A stretch of 7,265 nt of DNA. It comes from Desulfarculaceae bacterium JdFR-95. GTDB lineage: Bacteria > Desulfobacterota > Desulfarculia > Desulfarculales > Desulfarculaceae. The stretch lies in the NCBI GenBank assembly GCA_002011835.1, contig MTPE01000089.1, forward strand, positions 1-7,265, given 5' to 3'. The translations under genes were made by a program, and so were the position numbers. Position 1 is the stretch's first letter. Each line of letters opens with the position of its first letter. A model generated the notes under the pieces. It was not told where the DNA came from and searched no databases. It saw nothing but the letters and a program-made list of their open reading frames with translations. Below, one piece after another: positions 1 to 6,855 of the stretch.

Positions 1-1514
1 AAAAGGACCTGGGCGACCCCGGCCAGTATCCCTTCACCCGCAGCCTACACCCCCTGGGCTACCGCAGCCGGGCCTGGACCACGCGCCAGTATTCCGGCTT
101 CGGCACCCCGGCCGAGACCAACCAGCGCTTCAAGCTGCTCATCAGCCACGGCCAGACCGGGCTCAACGTGGCCTTCGACCTGCCCACCCAGATGGGCTAC
201 GACTCCGACCACCCCCTGGCCGAGGGCGAGGTGGGCCGGGTGGGCATGGCGGTGGACACCCTGGCCGACTTCGAGGTCGCCTTCCGGGACATAGACCTGG
301 CCCGCATCGGCACCGGCCTGACCATCAACGCCGTGGCCTGCGTGATGCTGGCCATGTACGAGGCCCTGGCCCGCAAGTGGGGGGTGGACGTGAACCGCAT
401 CAGCGCCACGCCCCAGAACGACATCCTCAAGGAGATCATCGGCCGGGGGGCCTGGATCTTCCCCGTGCGGCCGGCGGTGGACCTGACCTGTGACGTGATC
501 GAGTACGCCACGGCCATGGGCAAGCTCCCCCGCTGCAACCCGGTCAGCGTCTGCGGCTACCACATCCGCGAGTCCGGCGCCACCCCGGCGCAGGAGATCG
601 CCTTCGCCTTCGGCATCGCCTTCGCCTACCTGGACAACGTCATGGCCCGCGGCTATCCCGCGGAGAAGGTGGTGGGGCGCTTCTCCTTCAACTTCAACAT
701 ATTCGGCAACCTCTGGGAGCAGGTGGCCAAGTTCCGCGCCGCCCGCAAGCTGTGGGCGCGGCTGCTGCGCGAGCGCTACGGGGTGGAGAACAAAAAGGCC
801 CTGTTCCTGCGCGGCCTGTTCGGGGGCGGGGGCTACGGCCTGACCAAGGCCCAGCCCATGAACAACATCGTGCGCGGCGCCTACTACGCCCTGGCCGCGG
901 CCCTGGGCGGGGCCCAGACCACCGCCCTGTGTTCCTACGACGAGGCCTACACCATACCCACCCCCACCTCGGCCCTGATCTCCCTGCGCACCCTGGAGAT
1001 CATCATGGAGGAGGTGGGCCTGCGCGACACCGTGGACCCCCTGGCCGGCTCCTACTTCATCGAGACCCTCACCAAGCAGATGGAGGAGAAGATCCTGGAG
1101 GAGATGGAGCGGGTGGACAAGTGGGGCGGCATGGTGGCCGCGGTGGAGAGCGGCGAGGTGCAGCGCCTGGTGGCGCGTCAGGCCTACGAGTGGGAACGCG
1201 ACATCGCCGAGGGCCGGCGCATCAAGGTAGGGGTGAACAAGTACGTGGACGACACCGAACAGCCCGAGGTGGAGCTGCATCCCTACAGTGAGGAGTCGGC
1301 CGCGGCCCAGATCGCCTCCCTGAAGGAGGTCAAGCGCTCGCGTTCCTCGCGGGCGGTGGCCCAGGGGCTGAAGGCCCTGGAGCGGGCGCTCAAGGCGGGC
1401 GAGAACGTCATGCCCGCCCTGGTGGACTGCTGCCTGGCCTACGCCACCGTGGGCGAGATGGCCGGGGTGATGCGCGACATCCTGGGCGAGATGGAGGAAC
1501 CGTCCATCTTCTAG
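1..1514 (+). CDS. B12-dependent acyl-CoA mutase, large (substrate-binding) subunit, methylmalonyl-CoA mutase family; 5' end missing
   Basis: The reading frame is open from the left edge (first full codon at 3) to TAG at 1512-1514, giving 503 residues; the true start lies outside, and the GTG at 168 is internal. It begins in the family's N-terminal signature (PGQYPFTR, then TRQYSGF) and continues through GLNVAFDLPTQ, TPQNDILKE and GYHIRESGAT, the TIM-barrel landmarks of methylmalonyl-CoA mutase. The chain ends after the linker (MPALVDCCLAYATVGEM) with no cobalamin-binding domain, so it must pair with a separate small subunit, as in HcmA/HcmB and other split mutases. Family enzymes rearrange carbon skeletons of acyl-CoAs by adenosylcobalamin radical chemistry in the cytoplasm. 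Equivalents of Tyr89 (codon 90-92), Gln197 (414), Arg207 (444) and His244 (561) of the Propionibacterium enzyme are kept, but several pocket residues differ (see findings). Family assignment is secure; the substrate is uncertain. Confidence 0.95.
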   Translation, partial: KDLGDPGQYPFTRSLHPLGYRSRAWTTRQYSGFGTPAETNQRFKLLISHGQTGLNVAFDLPTQMGYDSDHPLAEGEVGRVGMAVDTLADFEVAFRDIDLARIGTGLTINAVACVMLAMYEALARKWGVDVNRISATPQNDILKEIIGRGAWIFPVRPAVDLTCDVIEYATAMGKLPRCNPVSVCGYHIRESGATPAQEIAFAFGIAFAYLDNVMARGYPAEKVVGRFSFNFNIFGNLWEQVAKFRAARKLWARLLRERYGVENKKALFLRGLFGGGGYGLTKAQPMNNIVRGAYYALAAALGGAQTTALCSYDEAYTIPTPTSALISLRTLEIIMEEVGLRDTVDPLAGSYFIETLTKQMEEKILEEMERVDKWGGMVAAVESGEVQRLVARQAYEWERDIAEGRRIKVGVNKYVDDTEQPEVELHPYSEESAAAQIASLKEVKRSRSSRAVAQGLKALERALKAGENVMPALVDCCLAYATVGEMAGVMRDILGEMEEPSIF

Positions 1515-1519
1515 ACCTG

Positions 1520-1548
1520 GCGGCGGGCCTGCCTGCCGGGCCCGCCGC
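1520..1548 (+). other. Strong GC hairpin between mutase and hyuA-like gene
   Basis: GCGGCGGGCC at 1520-1529 is perfectly complementary to GGCCCGCCGC at 1539-1548, with a 9-nt loop. It starts 5 nt after the mutase stop codon and ends 21 nt before the next ATG. No T-run follows, so it does not look like a standard intrinsic terminator. A 3' mRNA-stabilising element, an RNA-processing boundary or a partial attenuator are all possible. The inverted repeat is seen directly; its role is inferred. Confidence 0.6.
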
Positions 1549-1554
1549 GCGAGC

Positions 1555-1561
1555 GAGAGGG
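1555..1561 (+). promoter_or_regulatory. Shine-Dalgarno sequence of the hyuA-like gene
   Basis: GAGAGGG lies 8 nt before the ATG at 1570 and supports that start. It falls just 3' of the intergenic hairpin, so the hairpin leaves the ribosome site free. Confidence 0.6.
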
Positions 1562-1569
1562 CTGGTCAG

Positions 1570-3675
1570 ATGAAGTACAAGATAGGCATCGACGTGGGAG
1601 GCACCTTCACCGACTTCCTGCTGGCGGCGGAGGACGGCAGCTCCGAGATCTACAAGGTGCTCTCCACCCCTGAGGACCCCAGCATCGGCACCATGCGGGG
1701 CATCGCCGAGATGGCCGAGCGCCACGGCCTCACCCTGGAGGACTTCCTGGCCCGGGTGACCACCATTGTACACGGCACCACCGTCACCACCAACGCGGTA
1801 CTCACCATGCGTGGCGCCACCACCGGGCTCATCACCACCCAGGGGGTGCGCGACGCCCTGGAGATGCGCCGCGGCATCCGCGAGGAGCAGTACAACAACC
1901 GCTACACCAACGTGGAGCCGGTGGTGCCCCGCTATCTGCGGCGGCCGGTGCGGGGACGCCTGGACTACGCGGGCCAGGAGATCGAACCCCTCAACCTGGA
2001 CGACGTGCGTGCGGCCTGCGAGCTGTTCCGCAAAGAAGGGGTGGAGGCGGTCGCCATCTGCTTCATGAACTCCTTCGCCAACCCGGAGCACGAGGAGGCC
2101 GCCGCCCGCCTGGTGGCGGAGCTGATGCCCGAGGCGTATCTCAGCGTCTCGACGCGGGTGCTGCCCTCCATCCGCTTCTACGACCGGGTCTCCACCACCT
2201 GCCTCAACGCCTACGTGGGACCCATCCTGCGGCGCTACCTGCAGAGCCTGGTCAAGAAGCTGGACGCGGCCAACTACCGCGGGGTTCTGCTCATCATGCA
2301 GTCCAACGGCGGCGTGACCACGCCGGACAACGCCATCGCCAACGCGGCCACCACCCTGCTGTCCGGCCCCGCGGGCGGCCCGGTGGCGGGCATCGCCTAC
2401 GGCGAGGTGCAGAACCAGCGCGACCTGATCACGGTGGACATGGGCGGCACCAGCTTCGACGCCGCCCTGGTCAAGGACGGCGAGCCCTTGGTCACCACCG
2501 AGGGCGAGATCGACCGCCGCCGCATCGCCCTGCCCATGCTCAACGTGGTCACCATCGGCGCCGGCGGCGGCTCCATCGGCTGGATCGACGAGGGCGGCCT
2601 GCTGCGCATGGGGCCGCAGTCGGCGGGCTCCTCGCCGGGGCCGGCCTGCTATGGCCTGGGCGGAGAGCTGCCCACCTGCACCGACGCGGACCTGATCCTG
2701 GGCTACCTCTCCCCCGAGTTCTTCGCCGGCGGCCGCATGCCCCTCTACCCGGACAAGGCCCGCGAGGCCATCAAGCGCCACGTGGCCGGCCCCCTGGGCT
2801 ACAGCGTGGAGGAGGCGGCCGCGGGCATGTACCGGGTGATCAACGTGAACATGGCCGCGGCCGTGCGCGAGGTGAGCGTGGCCCAGGGCGTGGACCCGCG
2901 CGACTTCCCCCTGGTGGTGGCCGGCGGCGCCGGGCCCAACCACGCCTGCATGATCGCCCTGGAGCTGGAGATCCCCCTGCTGCTGGTGCCGCGCGAGAGC
3001 AGCATCTTCTGCGCCGCGGGCATGCTCATGAGCGACCTGCAGCACGACTTCGTACGCACCTACCCCTGCCTGCTGCAGGACGTGGACCTGAAACGCTTCC
3101 GCGCCCTGGTGGCGGAGATGCGCGACGAGGGCCTCAAGCTGCTCCGGGCCGAGGGCATCCCCCCCGAGCGCGTGCGCGTGGTCTATTCCCTGGACCTGCG
3201 CTACCTGCGCCAGTACCACGAGGTGAACGTGGAGGTGAGCGCCGAGGAGATCGAACGCGGCGACCTGGAGGCCATGGCCGCCCGCTTCCACCCCGAACAC
3301 AACCGCCTGTTCGGATACGAGCTGTCCGACGTGGGCACCCCGGTGGAGCTGATCAACATCCGGGTCAAGACCATCGGCATCACCGACAAGCCGCGCTTCG
3401 CCCCCGAACCCTACTTCGGCGCCGACCCCTCCTCGGCCAAGAAGGGCGAGCGTCCGGCCTACGTGCCCGCGGCGGACGAGTTCCAGACCGTGCCGGTCTA
3501 CGACGGCGCCCTGCTGAAGCACGGCATGCGCATCCAGGGCCCGGCCATCATCGAACAGGTGAACACCTCCACCTTCGTGACCCCGGAGTACCACCTGGTG
3601 GTGGATCGCTACGGCACCATGACCATTTATCTCCCGGTCAAGGAAGACGAGGTGTTGAGGAGGATAGGAAAGTGA
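1570..3675 (+). CDS. Hydantoinase A / acetone carboxylase beta-type ATPase subunit (HyuA family)
   Basis: This 701-residue protein has the full length of the family (about 690-720). The N-terminal hydantoinase/oxoprolinase domain (about residues 3-180) opens with DVGGTFTD at 8-15, the phosphate-1 loop of the ASKHA ATPase fold, followed by HGTTVTTN at 68-75. The central domain holds phosphate-2 (DMGGTSFD, 290-297) and the adenosine-binding motif GGAGPNH (452-458). A C-terminal domain ends in the usual GPAIIEQVNTSTFV region. Family members use ATP to activate a carbonyl: N-methylhydantoinase and 5-oxoprolinase open cyclic amides, while acetone and acetophenone carboxylases phosphorylate the enolate of a ketone, and bicarbonate, for carboxylation. 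The adjacent HyuB subunit overlaps its 3' end by 4 bp, so the two are surely made together. ATPase role and cytoplasmic location are firm; whether it is a hydrolase or a carboxylase cannot be told from the sequence. The ATG at 1570 is supported by GAGAGGG 8 nt upstream. Confidence 0.93.
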   Translation: MKYKIGIDVGGTFTDFLLAAEDGSSEIYKVLSTPEDPSIGTMRGIAEMAERHGLTLEDFLARVTTIVHGTTVTTNAVLTMRGATTGLITTQGVRDALEMRRGIREEQYNNRYTNVEPVVPRYLRRPVRGRLDYAGQEIEPLNLDDVRAACELFRKEGVEAVAICFMNSFANPEHEEAAARLVAELMPEAYLSVSTRVLPSIRFYDRVSTTCLNAYVGPILRRYLQSLVKKLDAANYRGVLLIMQSNGGVTTPDNAIANAATTLLSGPAGGPVAGIAYGEVQNQRDLITVDMGGTSFDAALVKDGEPLVTTEGEIDRRRIALPMLNVVTIGAGGGSIGWIDEGGLLRMGPQSAGSSPGPACYGLGGELPTCTDADLILGYLSPEFFAGGRMPLYPDKAREAIKRHVAGPLGYSVEEAAAGMYRVINVNMAAAVREVSVAQGVDPRDFPLVVAGGAGPNHACMIALELEIPLLLVPRESSIFCAAGMLMSDLQHDFVRTYPCLLQDVDLKRFRALVAEMRDEGLKLLRAEGIPPERVRVVYSLDLRYLRQYHEVNVEVSAEEIERGDLEAMAARFHPEHNRLFGYELSDVGTPVELINIRVKTIGITDKPRFAPEPYFGADPSSAKKGERPAYVPAADEFQTVPVYDGALLKHGMRIQGPAIIEQVNTSTFVTPEYHLVVDRYGTMTIYLPVKEDEVLRRIGK
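3658..3663 (+). promoter_or_regulatory. Consensus Shine-Dalgarno inside hyuA-like gene, for the hyuB-like GTG start
   Basis: AGGAGG, a perfect anti-16S match, lies 8 nt before GTG at 3672, inside the last codons of the upstream gene. It decides the non-ATG start and, with the GTGA overlap at 3672-3675, points to translational coupling of the two subunits. Confidence 0.75.
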
Positions 3676-5405
3676 GCGTCAAGATCGACAAGGTGCTGGT
3701 GTCCATACTCCAGCGCCGGCTCAAGTCCATCACCGAGGAGATGTCCATCGCCCTGGCCCGCACCACCCGCTCGCCCATCCTCTGCGAGGCCAAGGACTTC
3801 GTCACCGGACTCTACGACGCCAAGGGCCGCATGCTGGAGCAGTGCGAGAACCTGCCCATCCTGGCCTTCAGCCTGGGGCCGGTGTGCCAGTACATCGTGG
3901 ACTACTTCGGCGACGAGATCTACGAAGGCGACGTGATCTTCCACAACGACGTCTTCAGCCTGGGCAACCAGAACAACGACGTGGCCGCCTTCAAGCCCAT
4001 CTTCTTCGAGGGCGAGCTGGTGGCCTGGGCCGCCTGCAAGGGACACCAGGCCGACATCGGCGGCGCGGTGCGGGGCGGCTACAACCCCGAGGCCACCGAG
4101 GTCTGGCAGGAGGCCCTGCGCATCCCCCCGGTGAAGGTCTACGAGAAGGGCAAGCTGCGCAAGGACGTGTGGAACCTCATCTTCGCCAACATCCGCCTGG
4201 ACATCGTGGCCGAGGACATGCGGGCCGAGATCGGCTCCTGCGTGGTGGGTGAGCGCGGCATCCTCAAGCTGCTGGAGCGCTACGGCCGCGAGGCCTTCGA
4301 GGCCCACAAGGAGTACCTGTTCGACTCCACGGAGAAGATGATGCGGGCCGAGATCCGCTCCATCCCCAACGGGGTGTACCACGGCGAGGCCAACGCCTAC
4401 TACGACGGCCGCAACCCGGGCAGTGTGCACACCATCCGGGTCAAGATCACGGTGGAGGACGAGCACATCACCTTCGACTACACCGGCACCGATCCCCAGA
4501 CCGAGGGCTTCGTCAACGGCACCTACACCTCCAGCGCCTCGGCCACCCTGCTCACCTTCCTGCAGATGGTCAATCCCGACATCCCCCACAACGACGGCAT
4601 GATCCGTCCCATAGACATCATCATCCCCGAGGGCACCATCCTGAACGCCGCCTATCCCGCGGCCACCACCTACGGCAACCACCTCTGCCCCAACAACGCC
4701 GACGCCATCATGCGCGCCCTCTCCCCGGTGATACCCGACCGCGTCACCGCGGAGTGGAACGAACTGCTCTGCGCCCTGACCACCGGCATCGACCCCCGCA
4801 AGGGCATCCCCTACGTGGACATCGGCTTCATGGGCCTCAAGGGCGGCTCCGGGGCCATCAAGGGCGTGGACGGCTACGACCACATCGGCATGATCGACGC
4901 CTCGGGCGGAGTGCTGGACCAGGACTACGAGATGTTCGAGCAGCAGACTCCGCACCTGCTGCTGAAGCACGAATACTGGACCGACTCCGCGGGGCCGGGC
5001 CGCTGGCGGGGCGGGCTGGGGGTGATCACCGAGTACATCATCGGTAGCGACGACACCCAGGTGGTCACTTTCGGCGACGGCGATGTGGAGCCGGCCCGCG
5101 GGGTACACGGCGGCGGCGACGGCACCCTCAACACCATCTGGCTGCGCTACCCCGACGGCACCAAGTACCAGTGCACCACCAAGGACCTGGTGCGCGGCGT
5201 GCCCAAAGGCACCCTCTACCACCAGGAGGCCGGCGGCGGCGGCGGCTACGGCGACCCCAAGCTGCGCCCGGCGGAAAAGGTGGCCCTGGAGGTGAAGAAC
5301 GAGATCATCAGCCGCGAGGCCGCGCGCGAGATCTACGGCGTGGCCCTGCGCGACGACTTCAGCGTGGACGAGGAGGAGACCGCCCGCCTGCGCGGCCTGG
5401 CCTAG
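3672..5405 (+). CDS. Hydantoinase B / acetone carboxylase alpha-type subunit (HyuB family)
   Basis: The 577-residue length is normal for the family. Recognisable blocks run from RTTRSPILCEAKDF near the N-terminus through ND (92-93), GHQADIGG (124-131) and ATEVWQEALRIPPVKVY to the C-terminal glycine-rich GGGGGYGDP and the ISREAAREIYGV tail. HyuB proteins are the catalytic partners of HyuA ATPases, either hydrolysing the activated cyclic amide or joining activated CO2 to a ketone enolate. Translation starts at GTG 3672, which overlaps the upstream TGA, behind an ideal AGGAGG. The usual metal-site block ND-x5-THLPD reads ND-x5-NQNND here (residues 92-103), so the common histidine is Gln100; His125 and Asp128 of the HxxD motif remain. 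No signal peptide is seen, so the protein is cytoplasmic. No small gamma subunit like that of acetone carboxylase follows. Family is firm, reaction open. Confidence 0.93.
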   Translation: MSVKIDKVLVSILQRRLKSITEEMSIALARTTRSPILCEAKDFVTGLYDAKGRMLEQCENLPILAFSLGPVCQYIVDYFGDEIYEGDVIFHNDVFSLGNQNNDVAAFKPIFFEGELVAWAACKGHQADIGGAVRGGYNPEATEVWQEALRIPPVKVYEKGKLRKDVWNLIFANIRLDIVAEDMRAEIGSCVVGERGILKLLERYGREAFEAHKEYLFDSTEKMMRAEIRSIPNGVYHGEANAYYDGRNPGSVHTIRVKITVEDEHITFDYTGTDPQTEGFVNGTYTSSASATLLTFLQMVNPDIPHNDGMIRPIDIIIPEGTILNAAYPAATTYGNHLCPNNADAIMRALSPVIPDRVTAEWNELLCALTTGIDPRKGIPYVDIGFMGLKGGSGAIKGVDGYDHIGMIDASGGVLDQDYEMFEQQTPHLLLKHEYWTDSAGPGRWRGGLGVITEYIIGSDDTQVVTFGDGDVEPARGVHGGGDGTLNTIWLRYPDGTKYQCTTKDLVRGVPKGTLYHQEAGGGGGYGDPKLRPAEKVALEVKNEIISREAAREIYGVALRDDFSVDEEETARLRGLA

Positions 5406-5406
5406 C

Positions 5407-5427
5407 CCGGCCAAGGGAAGAGGCCGG
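5407..5427 (+). other. Small GC hairpin after the hyuB-like gene
   Basis: CCGGCC at 5407-5412 pairs with GGCCGG at 5422-5427 around a 9-nt purine loop, 2 nt after the hyuB-like stop codon. No T-run follows. An alternative pairing, GGCCG 5426-5430 with CGGCC 5447-5451, would compete with it. In DNA this GC-rich a 6-bp stem can occur by chance, so its role is uncertain. Confidence 0.35.
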
Positions 5428-5457
5428 CCGTGCCGCAGCCGACGGGCGGCCACACCT

Positions 5458-5470
5458 GGGAGGGAGAGAC
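5458..5470 (+). promoter_or_regulatory. Shine-Dalgarno leader of the ligase, shared with the binding-protein gene
   Basis: GGGAGGGAGAGAC stands just before the ATG at 5475; its core AGGGAG (5461-5466) is 8 nt from that codon. This favours ATG 5475 over the in-frame GTG at 5430, which has only a weak purine stretch upstream. The identical 13-mer precedes the binding-protein gene at 6843-6855. Confidence 0.65.
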
Positions 5471-5474
5471 GCCC

Positions 5475-6773
5475 ATGAGCTTCATGCCCCGCTTCCAGAC
5501 TCAAGCGGAATTGGAGGCCCACCAGCTGGCCGGACTGAAGTGGACCGTGGCCCATGCCTACGCGGGAAGCGAATTCTACCGCTCCCGCCTGGACCAGGCC
5601 GGGGTCAAGCCCGAAGACATCGAGTCCCTGGACGACCTGCGCCGCCTGCCCTTCACCACCGCCGACGACCTGCGCGCGGGTTACCCTTTCCCCTTGCTCT
5701 CGGTGCCCCTGGCGCGGGTGGTGCGCCTGCACGCCTCCAGCGGCACCACGGGCAAGCGCAAGGTCCTCACCTACACGGCCAAGGACATCGAGGACTGGCG
5801 CCACATGTTCGCCCGCTGCTACGAGATGGCCGGACTCACGGTGGAGGACCGGGTGCAGATCGCGGTGGGCTACGGCGTGTGGACCGCCGGCGTGGGCTTC
5901 CAGTTGGGCTGCGAGACCTTCGGCGCCCTGGCCGTGCCCGTGGGCCCGGGCAACCTGGACATGCAGTGCCAGTTCCTGGTGGACTTCCAGAGCACGGTGC
6001 TGTGCTGCACCTCCTCCATGGCCCTGCTCATGTCCGAGGAAGTCCACCGCCGGGGCATCGCCGACCGGATCGCCTTGAAGAAGATCATCTACGGCTCCGA
6101 GCGCACCAGCGACGCCATGCGCCGCCGCATCATAGAGAACTTCGGCGGCCGGGTGGAGCTGTTCGACATCCCCGGTCTCACCGAGCTCTACGGCCCGGGC
6201 ACCGGCCTGGAGTGTAGTGCCCACCAGGGCATCCACTACTGGGCCGACTACTACATCCTGGAGATCTTGAACCCCAGCACCCTGGAGCCGGTGCCTCCGG
6301 GCGAGCTGGGCGAGATGGTGGTCACCACCCTGTGCAAGGAGGCCGCGCCCCTGATCCGCTACCGCACCCGCGACCTGACCCGCCTCATCCCCGAACCCTG
6401 CTCCTGCGGCTGCATCCTGCCCCGCCACGACCGCATCCTGGGACGCAGCGACGACATGATCATCTTCCGCGCCGTGAACATCTACCCCGGCCAGATCGAC
6501 CACGTGCTCTCGCAGAGCCAGGGCATCGGCAGCGAGTACCAGATCATCCTCACCCGCGGCGACGACGGCCGCGACTACATGACCATCCGCGTGGAACGGG
6601 CCGAAGACGCCCCGCCCGAAAACGACGCCCAGACCGCCCAGGCCATCGCCCAGCGCATCAAGACCGAGATCATGGTCAGCGCCAAGGTGGAGTTGGTGCC
6701 CTACGGCGAGCTGCCCCGCACCGACCGCAAGTCCAAACGCGTCTTCGACCACCGCTTCGAGGCCGAGGAGTAA
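5475..6773 (+). CDS. PaaK-family (phenylacetate-CoA ligase-type) acyl-CoA ligase
   Basis: This 432-residue adenylate-forming enzyme matches the compact PaaK family (about 430-440). It should convert a carboxylic acid, ATP and CoA to acyl-CoA, AMP and pyrophosphate in the cytoplasm. Motifs in order: LPFTTADDLR and YPF in the N-terminal region; the ATP loop SSGTTGK (88-94); IPGLTELYGPG (232-242), where PaaK usually has YGLSE-x2-GPG; RYRTRD (295-300); the cysteine cluster CSCGC (309-313); GRSDDM (323-328); and the C-terminal lid with ELPRTDRKSKRV, where Lys419 fits the catalytic lysine. The ATP loop continues with Arg95 instead of the common Pro, and the lysine is preceded by Arg instead of Gly. 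PaaK relatives act on aryl-acetates, benzoate analogues or other acids, so the true substrate is unknown. Standing after a HyuAB pair, it may activate that pair's acid product. The start at ATG 5475 rests on the Shine-Dalgarno site; GTG 5430 would add 15 poorly family-like residues. Confidence 0.92.
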   Translation: MSFMPRFQTQAELEAHQLAGLKWTVAHAYAGSEFYRSRLDQAGVKPEDIESLDDLRRLPFTTADDLRAGYPFPLLSVPLARVVRLHASSGTTGKRKVLTYTAKDIEDWRHMFARCYEMAGLTVEDRVQIAVGYGVWTAGVGFQLGCETFGALAVPVGPGNLDMQCQFLVDFQSTVLCCTSSMALLMSEEVHRRGIADRIALKKIIYGSERTSDAMRRRIIENFGGRVELFDIPGLTELYGPGTGLECSAHQGIHYWADYYILEILNPSTLEPVPPGELGEMVVTTLCKEAAPLIRYRTRDLTRLIPEPCSCGCILPRHDRILGRSDDMIIFRAVNIYPGQIDHVLSQSQGIGSEYQIILTRGDDGRDYMTIRVERAEDAPPENDAQTAQAIAQRIKTEIMVSAKVELVPYGELPRTDRKSKRVFDHRFEAEE

Positions 6774-6787
6774 ACGAGACCAGAACA

Positions 6788-6804
6788 CCCCGCCACCGGC
6801 GGGG
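6788..6804 (+). terminator. Hairpin between ligase and binding-protein gene, possible weak terminator or mRNA-stabilising element
   Basis: CCCCGCC at 6788-6794 pairs perfectly with GGCGGGG at 6798-6804 around a 3-nt loop, 14 nt after the ligase stop codon. The stem is GC-only, but AAGGAACAT follows instead of a T-run. It may therefore cause partial termination or protect a 3' end, letting the binding-protein gene be expressed at a different level. The structure is seen; the function is inferred. Confidence 0.45.
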
Positions 6805-6842
6805 AAGGAACATAATAGGGAGAGCGAGACGAACCTGCAAAC

Positions 6843-6855
6843 GGGAGGGAGAGAC
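6843..6855 (+). promoter_or_regulatory. Shine-Dalgarno leader of the binding-protein gene
   Basis: GGGAGGGAGAGAC directly abuts the ATG at 6856, with the core AGGGAG at 6846-6851 only 4 nt from the start. The same 13-mer precedes the ligase gene at 5458-5470, where the spacing is 4 nt longer. Confidence 0.6.

Noticed and set aside
168..170. GTG as start of the mutase
   Set aside because: The frame is open upstream to the window edge and encodes essential family sequence (PGQYPFTR, TRQYSGF), so this codon is internal.
45..1280. 411-codon minus-strand open frame opposite the mutase
   Set aside because: Mirror of the mutase coding frame with biased His/Gly/Val composition and no family resemblance.
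1518..1533. Sigma-54-like spacing (GG at 1519, GC at 1531)
   Set aside because: The 12-nt spacing is right, but most other consensus positions fail and the bases belong to the GC hairpin; chance is likely at this composition.
1408..3594. 728-codon open frame on the minus strand opposite the hyuA-like gene
   Set aside because: Same composition effect; no domain, no ribosome site considered convincing, and the + strand gene is full length with all ATPase motifs.
5430..5432. GTG as an earlier start for the ligase
   Set aside because: It lies against a small hairpin with only a weak purine stretch upstream and adds 15 residues unlike the family N-terminus; ATG 5475 has a strong ribosome site.
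6811..6816. CATAAT as a -10 box for the binding-protein gene
   Set aside because: It is a 5/6 match in an AT-richer patch, but the expected -35 position is CCCCGC inside the hairpin, so a sigma-70 promoter is not supported.
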